From Rhodobacteraceae bacterium LNNU 3342 (GTDB lineage: Bacteria > Pseudomonadota > Alphaproteobacteria > Rhodobacterales > Rhodobacteraceae), in the NCBI GenBank assembly GCA_008711135.1, contig VUAW01000001.1, positions 496,001 through 560,000 of the forward strand: DNA of 64,000 nt. The letters run 5' to 3'. The notes below the pieces were generated by a model. The model was not told the origin of the DNA. It was given only the letters and a program-made list of their open reading frames with translations, and made no database searches. The position numbers were made by a program, and so were the translations under genes. Positions 45,943 to 57,739 of the stretch are shown piece by piece (positions within the stretch are counted from its first letter, which is position 1; every line of letters starts with the position of its first letter).

Positions 45943-46791
45943 ATGGCAGACTGGATTGCAGTAGACTGGCCATGCGCGGGGGGAACCGCCCCCCGCGCAT
46001 GGGCAATTGGCCCCGAAGGACCGCTGGCAGAGGCGACGCTGGACCTGCAGGGCAACGAAGCCTTTGGCGACGCGCTTCTTCGGCTGGTCGAGCCGTGGCT
46101 GGATGACGCGACAGATGTGATCGTCGCCGGCGCGGCGGACCCGTCGGCGGCCCGCCCTGTTCCCTGCCCGCCGCTCGACCGGCCCGTAGTCGCTGCGGCC
46201 CCTGACCCGCGCATGCGCCTGCACCTTGTTCCCGGCCTGCGCCAGAACCGCCCTACCCCTGACCTGACGCAGGGGGCCGAGGTTCGCATTGCTGGCCTCA
46301 TTGCGGCTGAACCTCAGTTCGATGGGATCCTCTGCCTCCCTGGCCCGCACACCACTTGGGCGCATCTGAGCGCGGGAGAGGTGGTCAGCTTCCAGACCTT
46401 CCTGACCGGCAGCCTGCTACCCCTGCTTTCCGATGAGGCACCCTCAGCCACAGTTGGAGAGGACTTCCTGCAGGCGGCAGAGGAGGCGCGGTCGCGGCCC
46501 GAACGGCTGGCCGCTCGCCTGGCGCAGGTCCGTGCGGAACAGTTGCTGGGCAGCCTGGACGAGGATGCGGCGCAATCCCGGCGGGCGGGGCTGCTGATCG
46601 GGGCAGAGCTTGCCGCAGCCCGGCCATGGTGGCTGGGTCAGCAGGTGGTGGTCGCCGGCCCCTCGCCGCTCGCGGAACAGTATCTGGCAGCGCTGGCGGC
46701 ACAGGGCGTCACCGCCCGCCCCCGCGCCGAGTCGGAGCTTGTGCTGGCCGGCCTCGTCCGCGCCCGCACCCTTTTGAAGGGTAACGCATGA
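45943..46791 (+). CDS. 2-dehydro-3-deoxygalactonokinase-like protein with altered catalytic motifs
   Basis: The 282-residue product aligns by eye over its length with DgoK kinases: MADWIAVDW at the start, PGPHTTWAHLSAGEVVSFQTFLTG in the middle and LLIGAELAAAR towards the end. But the residues that mark active DgoK differ. The phosphate loop DWGSTNLRAW reads DWPCAGGTAPRAW, the MRGEE motif reads TQGAE, the THxKW motif reads PHTTW, and the TGEL motif reads TGSL. The reading frame is intact and a good ribosome binding site (GAGGGG) precedes it. It overlaps galM by 4 bases. So either a divergent sugar kinase or an inactive relative; the normal partner aldolase is absent. Confidence 0.7.
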   Translation: MADWIAVDWPCAGGTAPRAWAIGPEGPLAEATLDLQGNEAFGDALLRLVEPWLDDATDVIVAGAADPSAARPVPCPPLDRPVVAAAPDPRMRLHLVPGLRQNRPTPDLTQGAEVRIAGLIAAEPQFDGILCLPGPHTTWAHLSAGEVVSFQTFLTGSLLPLLSDEAPSATVGEDFLQAAEEARSRPERLAARLAQVRAEQLLGSLDEDAAQSRRAGLLIGAELAAARPWWLGQQVVVAGPSPLAEQYLAALAAQGVTARPRAESELVLAGLVRARTLLKGNA

Positions 46792-47777
46792 CCGCCGACA
46801 TCCGCCCCTTTGGAACCACCGCCGACGGGCAGGAGGTCAGCGCCATCCGCCTGCAGGCAGGCGAACTGCAGGTGGTGCTTCTGACTTGGGGCGCAGTGGT
46901 TCAGGACCTGCGGCTGGCCGGTACGCCGTGGCCCCTTGTGCTGGGCAGCGATCAGCTGGCGGCTTATGAAAGAGTGATGGACTACTTCGGCGCGGTGGTG
47001 GGGCCGGTGGCGAACCGGATCGGTGGCGCGCGGGTGCGGATCGCAGGCGAGGATCACGGGCTGGAGGCGAATGACGGCCCCGACTGCCTTCACGGTGGCA
47101 CATGGGGCACCCAGCGCCGGATCTGGGCGCTGGCGGATGCCGGGAAGGCACACGCGCTGCTGCGACTGGTGCTGCCGGATGGCGAAGGCGGGCTTCCCGG
47201 GAAGCGGGTGATCGAAGCACTTTACCGGATCGAGCCGCCTTCGACCCTGCGCCTGAGCCTGCGCGCCATCACCGACCGCCCGACCCTGATGAACCCGGCA
47301 AGCCACTGCTACTGGAACCTCGACGCCTCGCCCACGATCCAAGGGCACCGGCTGCGCGTCGTGGCGGACCGTTTCCTGCCGACCCGGAAGAACCTGCCGA
47401 CAGGCGAGGTTGCTGCGGTTCACGGCGCCTTTGATCTGCGCGAAGGCCGGGTCTTTGACCTGAGCGAAGGCTTTGACCACAACTGGTGCCTCAGCAACGC
47501 GCCCCGCCCGCTGACGGAGGTCGCGGTGCTGGAAGGCAGCCGGGGGGTGCGCCTGACGCTTGCCACGACAGCGCCCGGGCTTCAGGTCTTTGACGGGGCG
47601 ACACTGGAGACGCGGCCCTTCCTTGGGCACCTTGGGCAGCCCTATGGGCCGCATGCGGGGGTCGCGCTGGAACCGCAGCACTGGCCGAATGCGCCGAACA
47701 ATCCTGGCTTTCCGTCCGTCCTGCTGCCGCCCGACGGGCGGTTTGAACAGGAAACCTGCTTTACCTTGTCGCGCTAA
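46788..47777 (+). CDS. galM: Aldose 1-epimerase
   Basis: Interconverts alpha and beta anomers of aldoses, 329 residues. Family landmarks: GPVANRIGGARVRIAG near residue 78, the LHGG motif (first catalytic His region), and NPASHCYWNLD carrying the second catalytic His. A Glu near GVALEPQHWPNAPNN provides the base. It overlaps the preceding DgoK-like gene (ATGA), so the pair is coupled and probably handles the same sugar, likely galactose- or arabinose-related. Its TAA stop shares CTAA with the TAG stop of converging puuD. Confidence 0.92.
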   Translation: MTADIRPFGTTADGQEVSAIRLQAGELQVVLLTWGAVVQDLRLAGTPWPLVLGSDQLAAYERVMDYFGAVVGPVANRIGGARVRIAGEDHGLEANDGPDCLHGGTWGTQRRIWALADAGKAHALLRLVLPDGEGGLPGKRVIEALYRIEPPSTLRLSLRAITDRPTLMNPASHCYWNLDASPTIQGHRLRVVADRFLPTRKNLPTGEVAAVHGAFDLREGRVFDLSEGFDHNWCLSNAPRPLTEVAVLEGSRGVRLTLATTAPGLQVFDGATLETRPFLGHLGQPYGPHAGVALEPQHWPNAPNNPGFPSVLLPPDGRFEQETCFTLSR

Positions 47778-48994
47778 AGCCCTGCGGCACGATACCAGCG
47801 CACGACGGCGGCGCGTTCGGCGGGTTCCATGTAGGACAGGTTCGCGGGCGGCATCGCGTGGGTCAGCCCCGCCTGAAGATAGATGTCACGCGCCGACCGC
47901 GCGATCTGCGCCTCGGTTTCCAGAACAACTCCCTTGGGTGCCCAGTGCAGCCCTTCCCAGACGGGTTCAGCGGCATGGCACATGGAACAGCGGCCGGTGA
48001 CGATCTGGTGCACCTCGTCGAAGCCCTCAGCCTCTGCGAACCGCAGGGCTGCGCCGCTCAGCGACGCCTCTTCCTCCACGTGAAACATCGGGGCGGTGGA
48101 CAGCCAGGCGATGATCAGGAACAGCACCGCCGTCGCGCCCCAGGTCCAGATCGGGCTGCCCTTGCGGGCGTGCCGGGTGTTGAACCAGTGCCGGATCGTG
48201 ACGCCCATCAGGAACACGAGGCTGGCGATCAGCCAATTGTACTGACTGGCAAAGGCCAACGGATAGTGGTTCGACAGCATCAGGAACAGTACCGGCAGCG
48301 TCAGGTAATTGTTGTGGGTGCTGCGCTGCTTGGCGATCTTGCCATACTTTGGATCAGGCGCCCGTCCGGCCTTGAGATCGGCCACCACGATCTTCTGATT
48401 GGGGATGATGATCAGGAACACGTTCGCCGACATGATCGTGGCGGTAAAGGCGCCCAGATGCAGCAGCGCCGCGCGCCCCGAAAACACCTGCGTGTAGCCC
48501 CAAGCCATCGCCACCAGGATTACGTAAAGCAGGATCATCAGCCGGGTGTTGTCGTCGCCGAACCGGCTCTTGCAGATCGCGTCATAGGCGATCCAGCCTA
48601 ACCCAAGCGAAGCAAGCGAGATCAGGATTGCCTGCCAGATTGGAATATCCAGCACGTTGGGATCGACCAGATAGAATTCGGCTCCCAGATAATAAACCAG
48701 CACCAGCAGCGCAAAACCCGACATCCAGGTGGCATAGCTTTCCCACTTGAACCACGTCAGGTGGTCCGGCAGCCGCGCCGGGGCCACAAGGTACTTCTGG
48801 ATGTGGTAGAAGCCCCCGCCGTGGACCTGCCATTCCTCGCCATGCGCACCGGGCGGCAGGTCGGGCGCCTGCCGCAGGCCAAGGTCCAGCGCGATGAAAT
48901 AGAAGGACGACCCGATCCACGCAATCGCCGTGATCACGTGCAGCCAGCGCACCGCAAATTCCAGCCATTCGCCCAATACTGCAAGATCATACAT
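47774..48994 (-). CDS. puuD: Membrane-bound urate hydroxylase with C-terminal cytochrome c domain
   Basis: Oxidises urate to 5-hydroxyisourate, replacing soluble uricase and feeding electrons to a c-type haem; 406 residues. The N-terminal part is a membrane domain of about eight spans beginning LGEWLEFAVRWLHVITAIAWIG (His-containing helix) with a STHNNYLTLPVLFLMLSNHYP block. The C-terminal domain has the haem motif CSMCH (336-340), and Met 381 (HAMPP) is a likely sixth ligand. Divergent from the LysR gene; convergent with galM. It starts urate catabolism that continues in 50027-53209. Confidence 0.93.
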   Translation of the reverse strand: MYDLAVLGEWLEFAVRWLHVITAIAWIGSSFYFIALDLGLRQAPDLPPGAHGEEWQVHGGGFYHIQKYLVAPARLPDHLTWFKWESYATWMSGFALLVLVYYLGAEFYLVDPNVLDIPIWQAILISLASLGLGWIAYDAICKSRFGDDNTRLMILLYVILVAMAWGYTQVFSGRAALLHLGAFTATIMSANVFLIIIPNQKIVVADLKAGRAPDPKYGKIAKQRSTHNNYLTLPVLFLMLSNHYPLAFASQYNWLIASLVFLMGVTIRHWFNTRHARKGSPIWTWGATAVLFLIIAWLSTAPMFHVEEEASLSGAALRFAEAEGFDEVHQIVTGRCSMCHAAEPVWEGLHWAPKGVVLETEAQIARSARDIYLQAGLTHAMPPANLSYMEPAERAAVVRWYRAAGL

Positions 48995-49094
48995 GGTCCG
49001 GTCCCTTTCATTCCGAGGCAGGCTATACCACCCGGAACCTTTCTGTTAATTCGTCAAATACCGCATCACTTTCAAATTTGGCCGAACAATCAGC

Positions 49095-50042
49095 ATGGCC
49101 TATGTCAACAACATCCGCATGTTCGTTCGCGTCTACGAGCTTGGCAGCATGAGCGCCGCCGCCCGCGACCAGCGCACCTCGCCCGCCGTGGCCTCGGCCC
49201 GGGTGTCGGATCTGGAACGGCATCTGGGGGTGCGGCTTTTCAACCGGACGACCCGCAGCCTGCAGCCAACGGAAAACGGCCGCATCTTTTATGACGGCGC
49301 CCGGAAGGTGCTGGAGGCGATCGAGGAGGCAGAGGCCGCCGTGGTCGATGCCACCCGCAGCCCGCGCGGGACGATCTTCGTGGCGGCACCCTTGGGCATC
49401 GGGCGGCGCTTCATCGCACCGCATGTTCCGGCATTCAAGGACGACTGGCCTGCAATCGACGTGCGGCTGCGCATGTCTGACCGGGTGATCGACGTGACGG
49501 CCGAAGGGCTCGACGTGGCCTTTCATCTTGGCCCGCTGGAGGACAGCACGCTCCGCCTGCGGCTGGTGGCGGATTGCCCTCGCATCCTGTGCGCCGCCCC
49601 CGCCTATGTGCAGCGGCGCGGGATGCCGCGCGACGGGGCGACGCTGGTCGCCGACCGGCACGACTGCCTCACCCTGCGGTTCCCGGGCGCCAAGGAATTC
49701 CAGTGGACGCTCCAGACCCCGGAAGGGGCCCGCAAATATGACGTCGCAGGGCCGTTCGAGTCCGACGACGGCGATGTGCTGACAGGCTGGGCGCTGGATG
49801 GGCGGGGGATCGTGCTGAAACCGATCTTCGAGGTGGCCGAACATCTGCGGTCGGGCGCGCTGGTGCCGGTGGCGCGTGCCACGCCGCCCCTGCCCACGCA
49901 ACTGGTTGCGCTGACGCCGCCGCGGCGGGACAGGGACCCCAAGACGCGGCTTTTCACCGATTTCATGGCCGCCCGCTGCAAGGCCGAATTGGCCCGCTGC
50001 ATGGCTGGAATCGACGTGAAGGCGCTTCAGCTGCCCCTGTAG
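49095..50042 (+). CDS. LysR-family regulator, probably of urate catabolism
   Basis: DNA-binding regulator of 315 residues. The N-terminal helix-turn-helix (about 5-65) has [33 protein letters not shown] broken by the typical LysR pattern ending [16 protein letters not shown]. The C-terminal effector domain includes [20 protein letters not shown]. It lies between puuD (divergent, 100 bases away) and uraH (convergent, overlapping by 16 bases), so a role in this cluster is likely but not shown. No ribosome binding site is clear. The ligand is unknown; urate or allantoin would be reasonable. Confidence 0.85.
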   Translation: MAYVNNIRMFVRVYELGSMSAAARDQRTSPAVASARVSDLERHLGVRLFNRTTRSLQPTENGRIFYDGARKVLEAIEEAEAAVVDATRSPRGTIFVAAPLGIGRRFIAPHVPAFKDDWPAIDVRLRMSDRVIDVTAEGLDVAFHLGPLEDSTLRLRLVADCPRILCAAPAYVQRRGMPRDGATLVADRHDCLTLRFPGAKEFQWTLQTPEGARKYDVAGPFESDDGDVLTGWALDGRGIVLKPIFEVAEHLRSGALVPVARATPPLPTQLVALTPPRRDRDPKTRLFTDFMAARCKAELARCMAGIDVKALQLPL

Positions 50043-50374
50043 GTCGAATAGCCGAAGGGCGACAGCAGCAGCGGCACGTGGTAGTGCCCCTCTTCCATCC
50101 CAAAGCGGATCGGAATTTCGTCCAGAAACAGCGGATCGCTTACCGCCTGCCCGCTGGCGTGCAGGTATTCCCCGGCATGAAAGACTAGTTCGTACCTGCC
50201 GGGGGCAAAGTTGTCCTTTGGCAGGATCGGGCTGTCGGTTCGGCCATCGGCGTTGGTCTCCATCTCGGTCAGTTGCTCCCGCCCACCGTCCAGCCGGAAC
50301 AGCGTGATGCGCAGCCCTGCCGCCGGGCGGCCGCGGGCGGTATCCAGAACATGGGTCGTCAGGTATCCGGGCAT
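50027..50374 (-). CDS. uraH: 5-hydroxyisourate hydrolase
   Basis: Transthyretin-fold enzyme converting 5-hydroxyisourate to OHCU, 115 residues, usual length. It starts [20 protein letters not shown] and ends in the hallmark YRGS tetrapeptide; [19 protein letters not shown] holds the active-site His. The start at 50374 has GGAGG upstream; the longer open frame to 50473 is rejected. Follows PuuD in the pathway. Its end overlaps that of the LysR gene by 16 bases. Confidence 0.95.
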   Translation of the reverse strand: MPGYLTTHVLDTARGRPAAGLRITLFRLDGGREQLTEMETNADGRTDSPILPKDNFAPGRYELVFHAGEYLHASGQAVSDPLFLDEIPIRFGMEEGHYHVPLLLSPFGYSTYRGS

Positions 50375-50443
50375 GAAACCTCCGTCTTTTGGGCATCCTA
50401 GCGGCAAGGCAGGGAAATGGCCCCCTGAATGCCGGAATAGGTC

Positions 50444-50462
50444 TTTCAGGAATTTCCTGAAA
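50444..50462. promoter_or_regulatory. Perfect 19-base palindrome between uraH and the PuuE-UraD gene
   Basis: TTTCAGGAA, a single T and TTCCTGAAA form an exact 9-1-9 inverted repeat in the 137-base divergent region. It is 49 bases upstream of the puuE start and 70 upstream of uraH. Placement suits an operator controlling both directions. Which regulator binds is not known; the nearby LysR gene is one candidate, although centred symmetry without a T-N11-A core is less typical for LysR. Confidence 0.65.
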
Positions 50463-50511
50463 ATGATCCCCATTCGCTTGATCTATCAGTAAATGAAAAA
50501 AGGAGTCCGCG

Positions 50512-51912
50512 ATGAACCGCTATCCCCGCAACATGCATGGCCATGGCCCGAACCCGCCGCAGGCCGACTGGCCCGGCGGGGCGCGGATCGCGGTGTCGGT
50601 GGTCCTGAACTACGAAGAGGGCGGCGAGAACTGCATCCTGCACGGCGATGCAGGGTCCGAGGCGTTCCTGTCCGATATCACCGGCGCCGCGCCTTGGCCG
50701 GGACAGCGGCACTGGAACATGGAATCGATCTATGAATACGGGGCGCGGGCGGGCTTCTGGCGGCTGCACCGGCTGTTCACCGGCATGGACATCCCAGTCA
50801 CCATCTATGGCGTCGCCACCGCGCTTGCCCGCAGCCCCGCACAGGTTGCCGCGATGAAGGAGGCAGGATGGGAGATCGCGTCCCACGGGCTCAAGTGGGT
50901 CGAACATCGCGACATGCCCGAAGACGAGGAACGCGCCCAGATTGCCGAGGCCATCCGCCTGCATGCCGAGGTCGTGGGCGAGCGCCCGCGTGGCTGGTAC
51001 ACTGGGCGCTGTTCCGTCAATACCGTTCGTTTAGTGGCCGAGGAAGGCGGCTTTGACTGGCTTTCAGACACCTATGACGACGACCTGCCCTATTGGCTGG
51101 AGGTGGGCGCACGCGACCAACTGGTGATCCCCTACACACTGGAAGCCAACGACATGCGCTTTGCCACCGCGCCCGGCTACATCACCGGCGAACAGTTCTT
51201 CCAGTACCTGAAGGACAGCTTCGACACGCTTTACGCCGAGGGCGGGCGGATGTTTTCCGTTGGGCTGCACTGCCGGCTGATCGGGCGCCCGGGCAAGATC
51301 GCGGGGCTGAAGCGGTTCCTGGAATACGCGCAGGGGCACGAAGGCGTCTGGTTCCCCCGCCGGATCGACATCGCCCGCCACTGGGCGTCGCGGCATCCGC
51401 ACCAGCGCCGTGAACGGCCCAGCCAGATGGACCGCGAAACCTTTGTCGCCCGCTTTGGCGGGATCTTCGAACATTCGCCGTGGATCGCCGAGCGTGCCTG
51501 GGATCTGGAACTGGGCCCCGCGCATGACACGGCGATCGGGGTGCACAGCGCATTGACCCGCATCTTCCGCACGGCCAGTCAAGACGAACGGCTGGGCGTG
51601 CTGCGGGCGCACCCCGACCTTGCGGGCAAGCTGGCCGCCGCCCGCCGCCTGACCGCCGAATCCACCGCCGAACAGGCCAGCGCCGGTCTGGACGCGCTGA
51701 CGGATGAGGAACGTGTGACCTTCCAGCAGCTCAACCACGACTACGTGGCCAAGCACGGGTTCCCCTTCATCATCGCCGTGCGCGACAACACCAAGGCCTC
51801 GATCCTCGACGCCTTCCGCGCCCGCGTCGCCAATGACACCGCGACTGAATTCGAAACCGCCTGCCGGCAGGTCGAACGCATCGCTGAATTGCGCCTGAAG
51901 GACATGCCATGA
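50512..51912 (+). CDS. puuE: Bifunctional allantoinase (PuuE) and OHCU decarboxylase (UraD)
   Basis: One protein of 466 residues with two enzymes of the urate pathway. Residues about 1-300 are a polysaccharide-deacetylase-like allantoinase of the PuuE type (RIAVSVVLNYEEGGE, NMESIYEYGARAGFWRLHRLF, WEIASHGLKWVEH). Residues about 306-466 are OHCU decarboxylase (catalytic His 367 in LRAHPDLAGKL, GLDALTDEE, KHGFPFIIAVRD). The order in the protein is the reverse of the pathway order. The stop overlaps the next gene by 4 bases. Preceded by the 50444-50462 palindrome and an AAAGGAG site. Confidence 0.94.
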   Translation: MNRYPRNMHGHGPNPPQADWPGGARIAVSVVLNYEEGGENCILHGDAGSEAFLSDITGAAPWPGQRHWNMESIYEYGARAGFWRLHRLFTGMDIPVTIYGVATALARSPAQVAAMKEAGWEIASHGLKWVEHRDMPEDEERAQIAEAIRLHAEVVGERPRGWYTGRCSVNTVRLVAEEGGFDWLSDTYDDDLPYWLEVGARDQLVIPYTLEANDMRFATAPGYITGEQFFQYLKDSFDTLYAEGGRMFSVGLHCRLIGRPGKIAGLKRFLEYAQGHEGVWFPRRIDIARHWASRHPHQRRERPSQMDRETFVARFGGIFEHSPWIAERAWDLELGPAHDTAIGVHSALTRIFRTASQDERLGVLRAHPDLAGKLAAARRLTAESTAEQASAGLDALTDEERVTFQQLNHDYVAKHGFPFIIAVRDNTKASILDAFRARVANDTATEFETACRQVERIAELRLKDMP

Positions 51913-52736
51913 GCCAGTACCACTTCCCCCCGGGCGGCCTTCCGCCGCAAACGGCGCTGCACACCGGCCGCGCCGTGTTCACCGAAGCCTATGCGGTGAT
52001 CCCGCGGGGGGTTTTCAGCGACATCGTCACCAGCTTCCTGCCCGGCTGGGACAAGACGCGGGTCTGGATTATCGCGCGCCCCATGTCGGGCTTTTCCGAA
52101 ACCTTCAGCCAGTACGTGATGGAGGTTGCCCCCGGCGGCGGCGCAACGATGCCCGAACCGGACCCGATAGCGCAGGGCGTGATCTTCGTCACGAATGGAG
52201 AAATCTGGCTGTCGCTCGACGGGCAGGAACATGAGCTGGGGCCGGGCGGCTATGCCTATATCCCCGCCGGCTGCAACTGGCGGCTGAAGAACGGGACCGA
52301 CCATCCCGCCCGGTTCCACTGGGTGCGAAAACGCTACGAACCCGCGCCCGGGGTGCCCGCGCCCACCGCCTTTGTCACCAACGAAACCGAGATCGCACCG
52401 ATCGCCATGCCGGGGACCGAGGGGCGCTGGGCGACGACCCGCTTTGTTGACCCCGCCGACCTGCGCCACGACATGCACGTCAACATCGTGACCTTCCAGC
52501 CCGGCGGCGTGATCCCGTTCGAGGAGACCCATGTCATGGAGCACGGGCTGTTCGTGCTGGAAGGCAAGGCAGTTTATCGGCTCAACCGCGACTGGGTAGA
52601 GGTCGAGGCCGGTGATTTCATGTGGCTCCGCGCCTTCTGCCCGCAGGCCTGTTACGCCGGGGGGCCGGGGCGGTTCCGCTATCTGCTGTACAAGGATGTG
52701 AACCGGCATGTGAAGCTGGGGGGCGCATGGGCATGA
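51909..52736 (+). CDS. (S)-ureidoglycine aminohydrolase
   Basis: Bicupin of 275 residues that deaminates (S)-ureidoglycine to (S)-ureidoglycolate in the allantoin route. The N-terminal cupin contains GVIFVTNGEIWLSLDGQEHELGPGGYAYIPAG and the C-terminal cupin the metal-site region FEETHVMEHGLFVLEGKAVYRLN (His/Glu ligands). The start overlaps the PuuE-UraD stop; the end overlaps allA. E. coli calls its homologue AllE. The intermediate allantoate hydrolase that supplies its substrate is not encoded in this window. Confidence 0.93.
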   Translation: MSQYHFPPGGLPPQTALHTGRAVFTEAYAVIPRGVFSDIVTSFLPGWDKTRVWIIARPMSGFSETFSQYVMEVAPGGGATMPEPDPIAQGVIFVTNGEIWLSLDGQEHELGPGGYAYIPAGCNWRLKNGTDHPARFHWVRKRYEPAPGVPAPTAFVTNETEIAPIAMPGTEGRWATTRFVDPADLRHDMHVNIVTFQPGGVIPFEETHVMEHGLFVLEGKAVYRLNRDWVEVEAGDFMWLRAFCPQACYAGGPGRFRYLLYKDVNRHVKLGGAWA

Positions 52737-53209
52737 TCCACACGCAGCCCCTGACGGCAGAAGAGTTTGCCCCTTTCGGCGACGTGCTGGAGGCCGGCGG
52801 AGAGCCTGACCGGATCATCAACCAGGGGCTCTGCGGCCGCTTTCATGACCGTGCGCGGCTTGATTTCGGCCCTGACGGACGCGCCGGGATCAGCATCTTC
52901 AAGGCCCAGCCCCGCAGCCTCCCCTACCGGCTGGAGATGGTGGAACGCCATCCGGAGGGTTCGCAGGCCTTCATCCCCATGACGGCGGACCCGTTCCTGG
53001 TCATCGTCGCCCCGGATGAAGACGGCCAACCCGGGATGCCGCTGGCTTTCCTCACGGCACCGGGACAGGGGATCAACCTGCTGCGGAACACGTGGCATGG
53101 GGTACTGACGCCGCTGGCAGAGCCGGGGCTATTCGCCGTGTTCGACCGCATCGGCCCTACCCCGAACCTGCAGGAGCACTGGTTCGAGACGCCTTACGAG
53201 ATTGCCTGA
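52733..53209 (+). CDS. allA: Ureidoglycolate lyase
   Basis: Splits (S)-ureidoglycolate to glyoxylate and urea, final step of the cluster, 158 residues (E. coli AllA is 160). Landmarks: LTAEEFAPFGDVLEAGG, MVERHPEGSQAFIPMTADPFLVIVAP and NTWHGVLTPL with the expected catalytic His. I start at ATG 52733, which overlaps the previous stop as ATGA and has a G-rich site nine bases upstream; the in-frame ATG at 52727 adds two residues. Its 3' end overlaps the converging gap gene by 16 bases. Confidence 0.93.
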   Translation: MIHTQPLTAEEFAPFGDVLEAGGEPDRIINQGLCGRFHDRARLDFGPDGRAGISIFKAQPRSLPYRLEMVERHPEGSQAFIPMTADPFLVIVAPDEDGQPGMPLAFLTAPGQGINLLRNTWHGVLTPLAEPGLFAVFDRIGPTPNLQEHWFETPYEIA

Positions 53210-54180
53210 CCCTGCATCCGCGCCGCCATTTCGAGCATCCGGCAGGAAAAGCCCCATTCGTTGTCGTACCAGCCGAACACCCGCAGCATCCCGCCGCGGG
53301 TCACGGCGGTTTCCGGCAGGGCCATGACGATGCTTTCCGGCCGCGCGCGCAGGTCGGTCGACACAAGCGGCCCCTCCGTCCAGCCGATCACGCCGCCCGC
53401 CGCGCGAAGTGCGGTGTTCACAGCCTCGACCGAAAGGCGGGCGCGGGTCATCACCGCCAGATCCACGGCCGAAACGCTGGCTGTGGGGACGCGCACCGCG
53501 CTCCCTTCAATCCGCCCGGCAAGATCCGGAAGCACCACATCCAGCAGGCGCTGGGCGCTGGTGGTGGTTGGCACCATAGACAGCGCCGCGGCGCGGGAGC
53601 GGGCGTAATCGGCGGCCGGCGCATCCACAGTGGGCTGGCTGCCGGTGTAGCAGTGGATCGTGGTCATGTAGCCGGTTTCCACCCCCCATTCCACCTCGAT
53701 CAGCCGGACGAGCGGCGCGAGGGCGTTCGTGGTGCAGGAGGCGTTGGAGACAATTGCCTGATTGCCCAGCAGATGGTCGTTGGCGCCGATGACGATGGTC
53801 GCATCCGCCGCTCGTGACGGCCCCGACACCAGCACCCGCCGCGCCCCGGCCGTTAGCCCGCGCCTAGCAACCTCTGCCGTATCGGCGCGACCGGTGCATT
53901 CCATGACGATGTCGATGCCCGCCAGGTCGAGCCGGGAAAGATCAGGCTCGCGTGTCAGGGTGATCCGCCGACCATCCACCACCAGCGCTCCACTTTCCAG
54001 CGTCACCTGCCCGGGATAAGGCCCAAAAACGCTGTCATACTGGAACAGGTAGGCGCACATCTCGGGCACAGCGATGTCGTTGATGGCGACGATGTCCACC
54101 GCCGGCACATGTCCCCGCAGCCAAGCCCGCAGTACCGTGCGCCCGATCCGCCCGAATCCGTTGATCGCCACCTTGACCAT
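53194..54180 (-). CDS. gap: Glyceraldehyde-3-phosphate dehydrogenase (type I)
   Basis: NAD(P)-dependent phosphorylating GAPDH, 328 residues. The NAD motif is VKVAINGFGRIGRTVLRAWL, the catalytic Cys is in SNASCTTNALAP and the activating His in MTTIHCYTGSQPTVD; the C-terminus has WYDNEWGFSCRM. The sequence differs from classical glycolytic GAPDH at several conserved spots (CTTNALAP and HCYTGSQ wording), so it may be a second isoenzyme, for example for gluconeogenesis or a biosynthetic erythrose-phosphate activity. The start at ATG 54180 has GGGGGAAG upstream; the GTG at 54192 is rejected. It follows carB by 58 bases on the same strand. Confidence 0.88.
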   Translation of the reverse strand: MVKVAINGFGRIGRTVLRAWLRGHVPAVDIVAINDIAVPEMCAYLFQYDSVFGPYPGQVTLESGALVVDGRRITLTREPDLSRLDLAGIDIVMECTGRADTAEVARRGLTAGARRVLVSGPSRAADATIVIGANDHLLGNQAIVSNASCTTNALAPLVRLIEVEWGVETGYMTTIHCYTGSQPTVDAPAADYARSRAAALSMVPTTTSAQRLLDVVLPDLAGRIEGSAVRVPTASVSAVDLAVMTRARLSVEAVNTALRAAGGVIGWTEGPLVSTDLRARPESIVMALPETAVTRGGMLRVFGWYDNEWGFSCRMLEMAARMQGQAIS

Positions 54181-54238
54181 GACTTCCCCCACGCAAGCAC
54201 GGGAGAAGTGCTAGACCCGGCCGAAGCCGGGCGCAAGC

Positions 54239-57571
<3,333 letters not shown>

Positions 57572-57600
57572 GACGGCCCCCATTGCGCAAATCCTCGCGG

Positions 57601-57628
57601 GTTATAGCCATGCCGGAACGCCGTGCAA
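57601..57628 (-). promoter_or_regulatory. Probable promoter of carB
   Basis: On the minus strand TTGCAC (57628-57623) and TATAAC (57606-57601) are separated by 16 bases, giving a transcript start near 57594 and a short leader before the carB start at 57571. Confidence 0.55.
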
Positions 57629-57739
57629 CCCCCATAACCACAGCCGGATGATCGCGCAGCCGTGATCGACGCTGCAGAGGGGCTGCCTATATCGCATCAT
57701 GAGGCAGGTGCGACATTTTCATGGGGCCGAGGTGCATTA

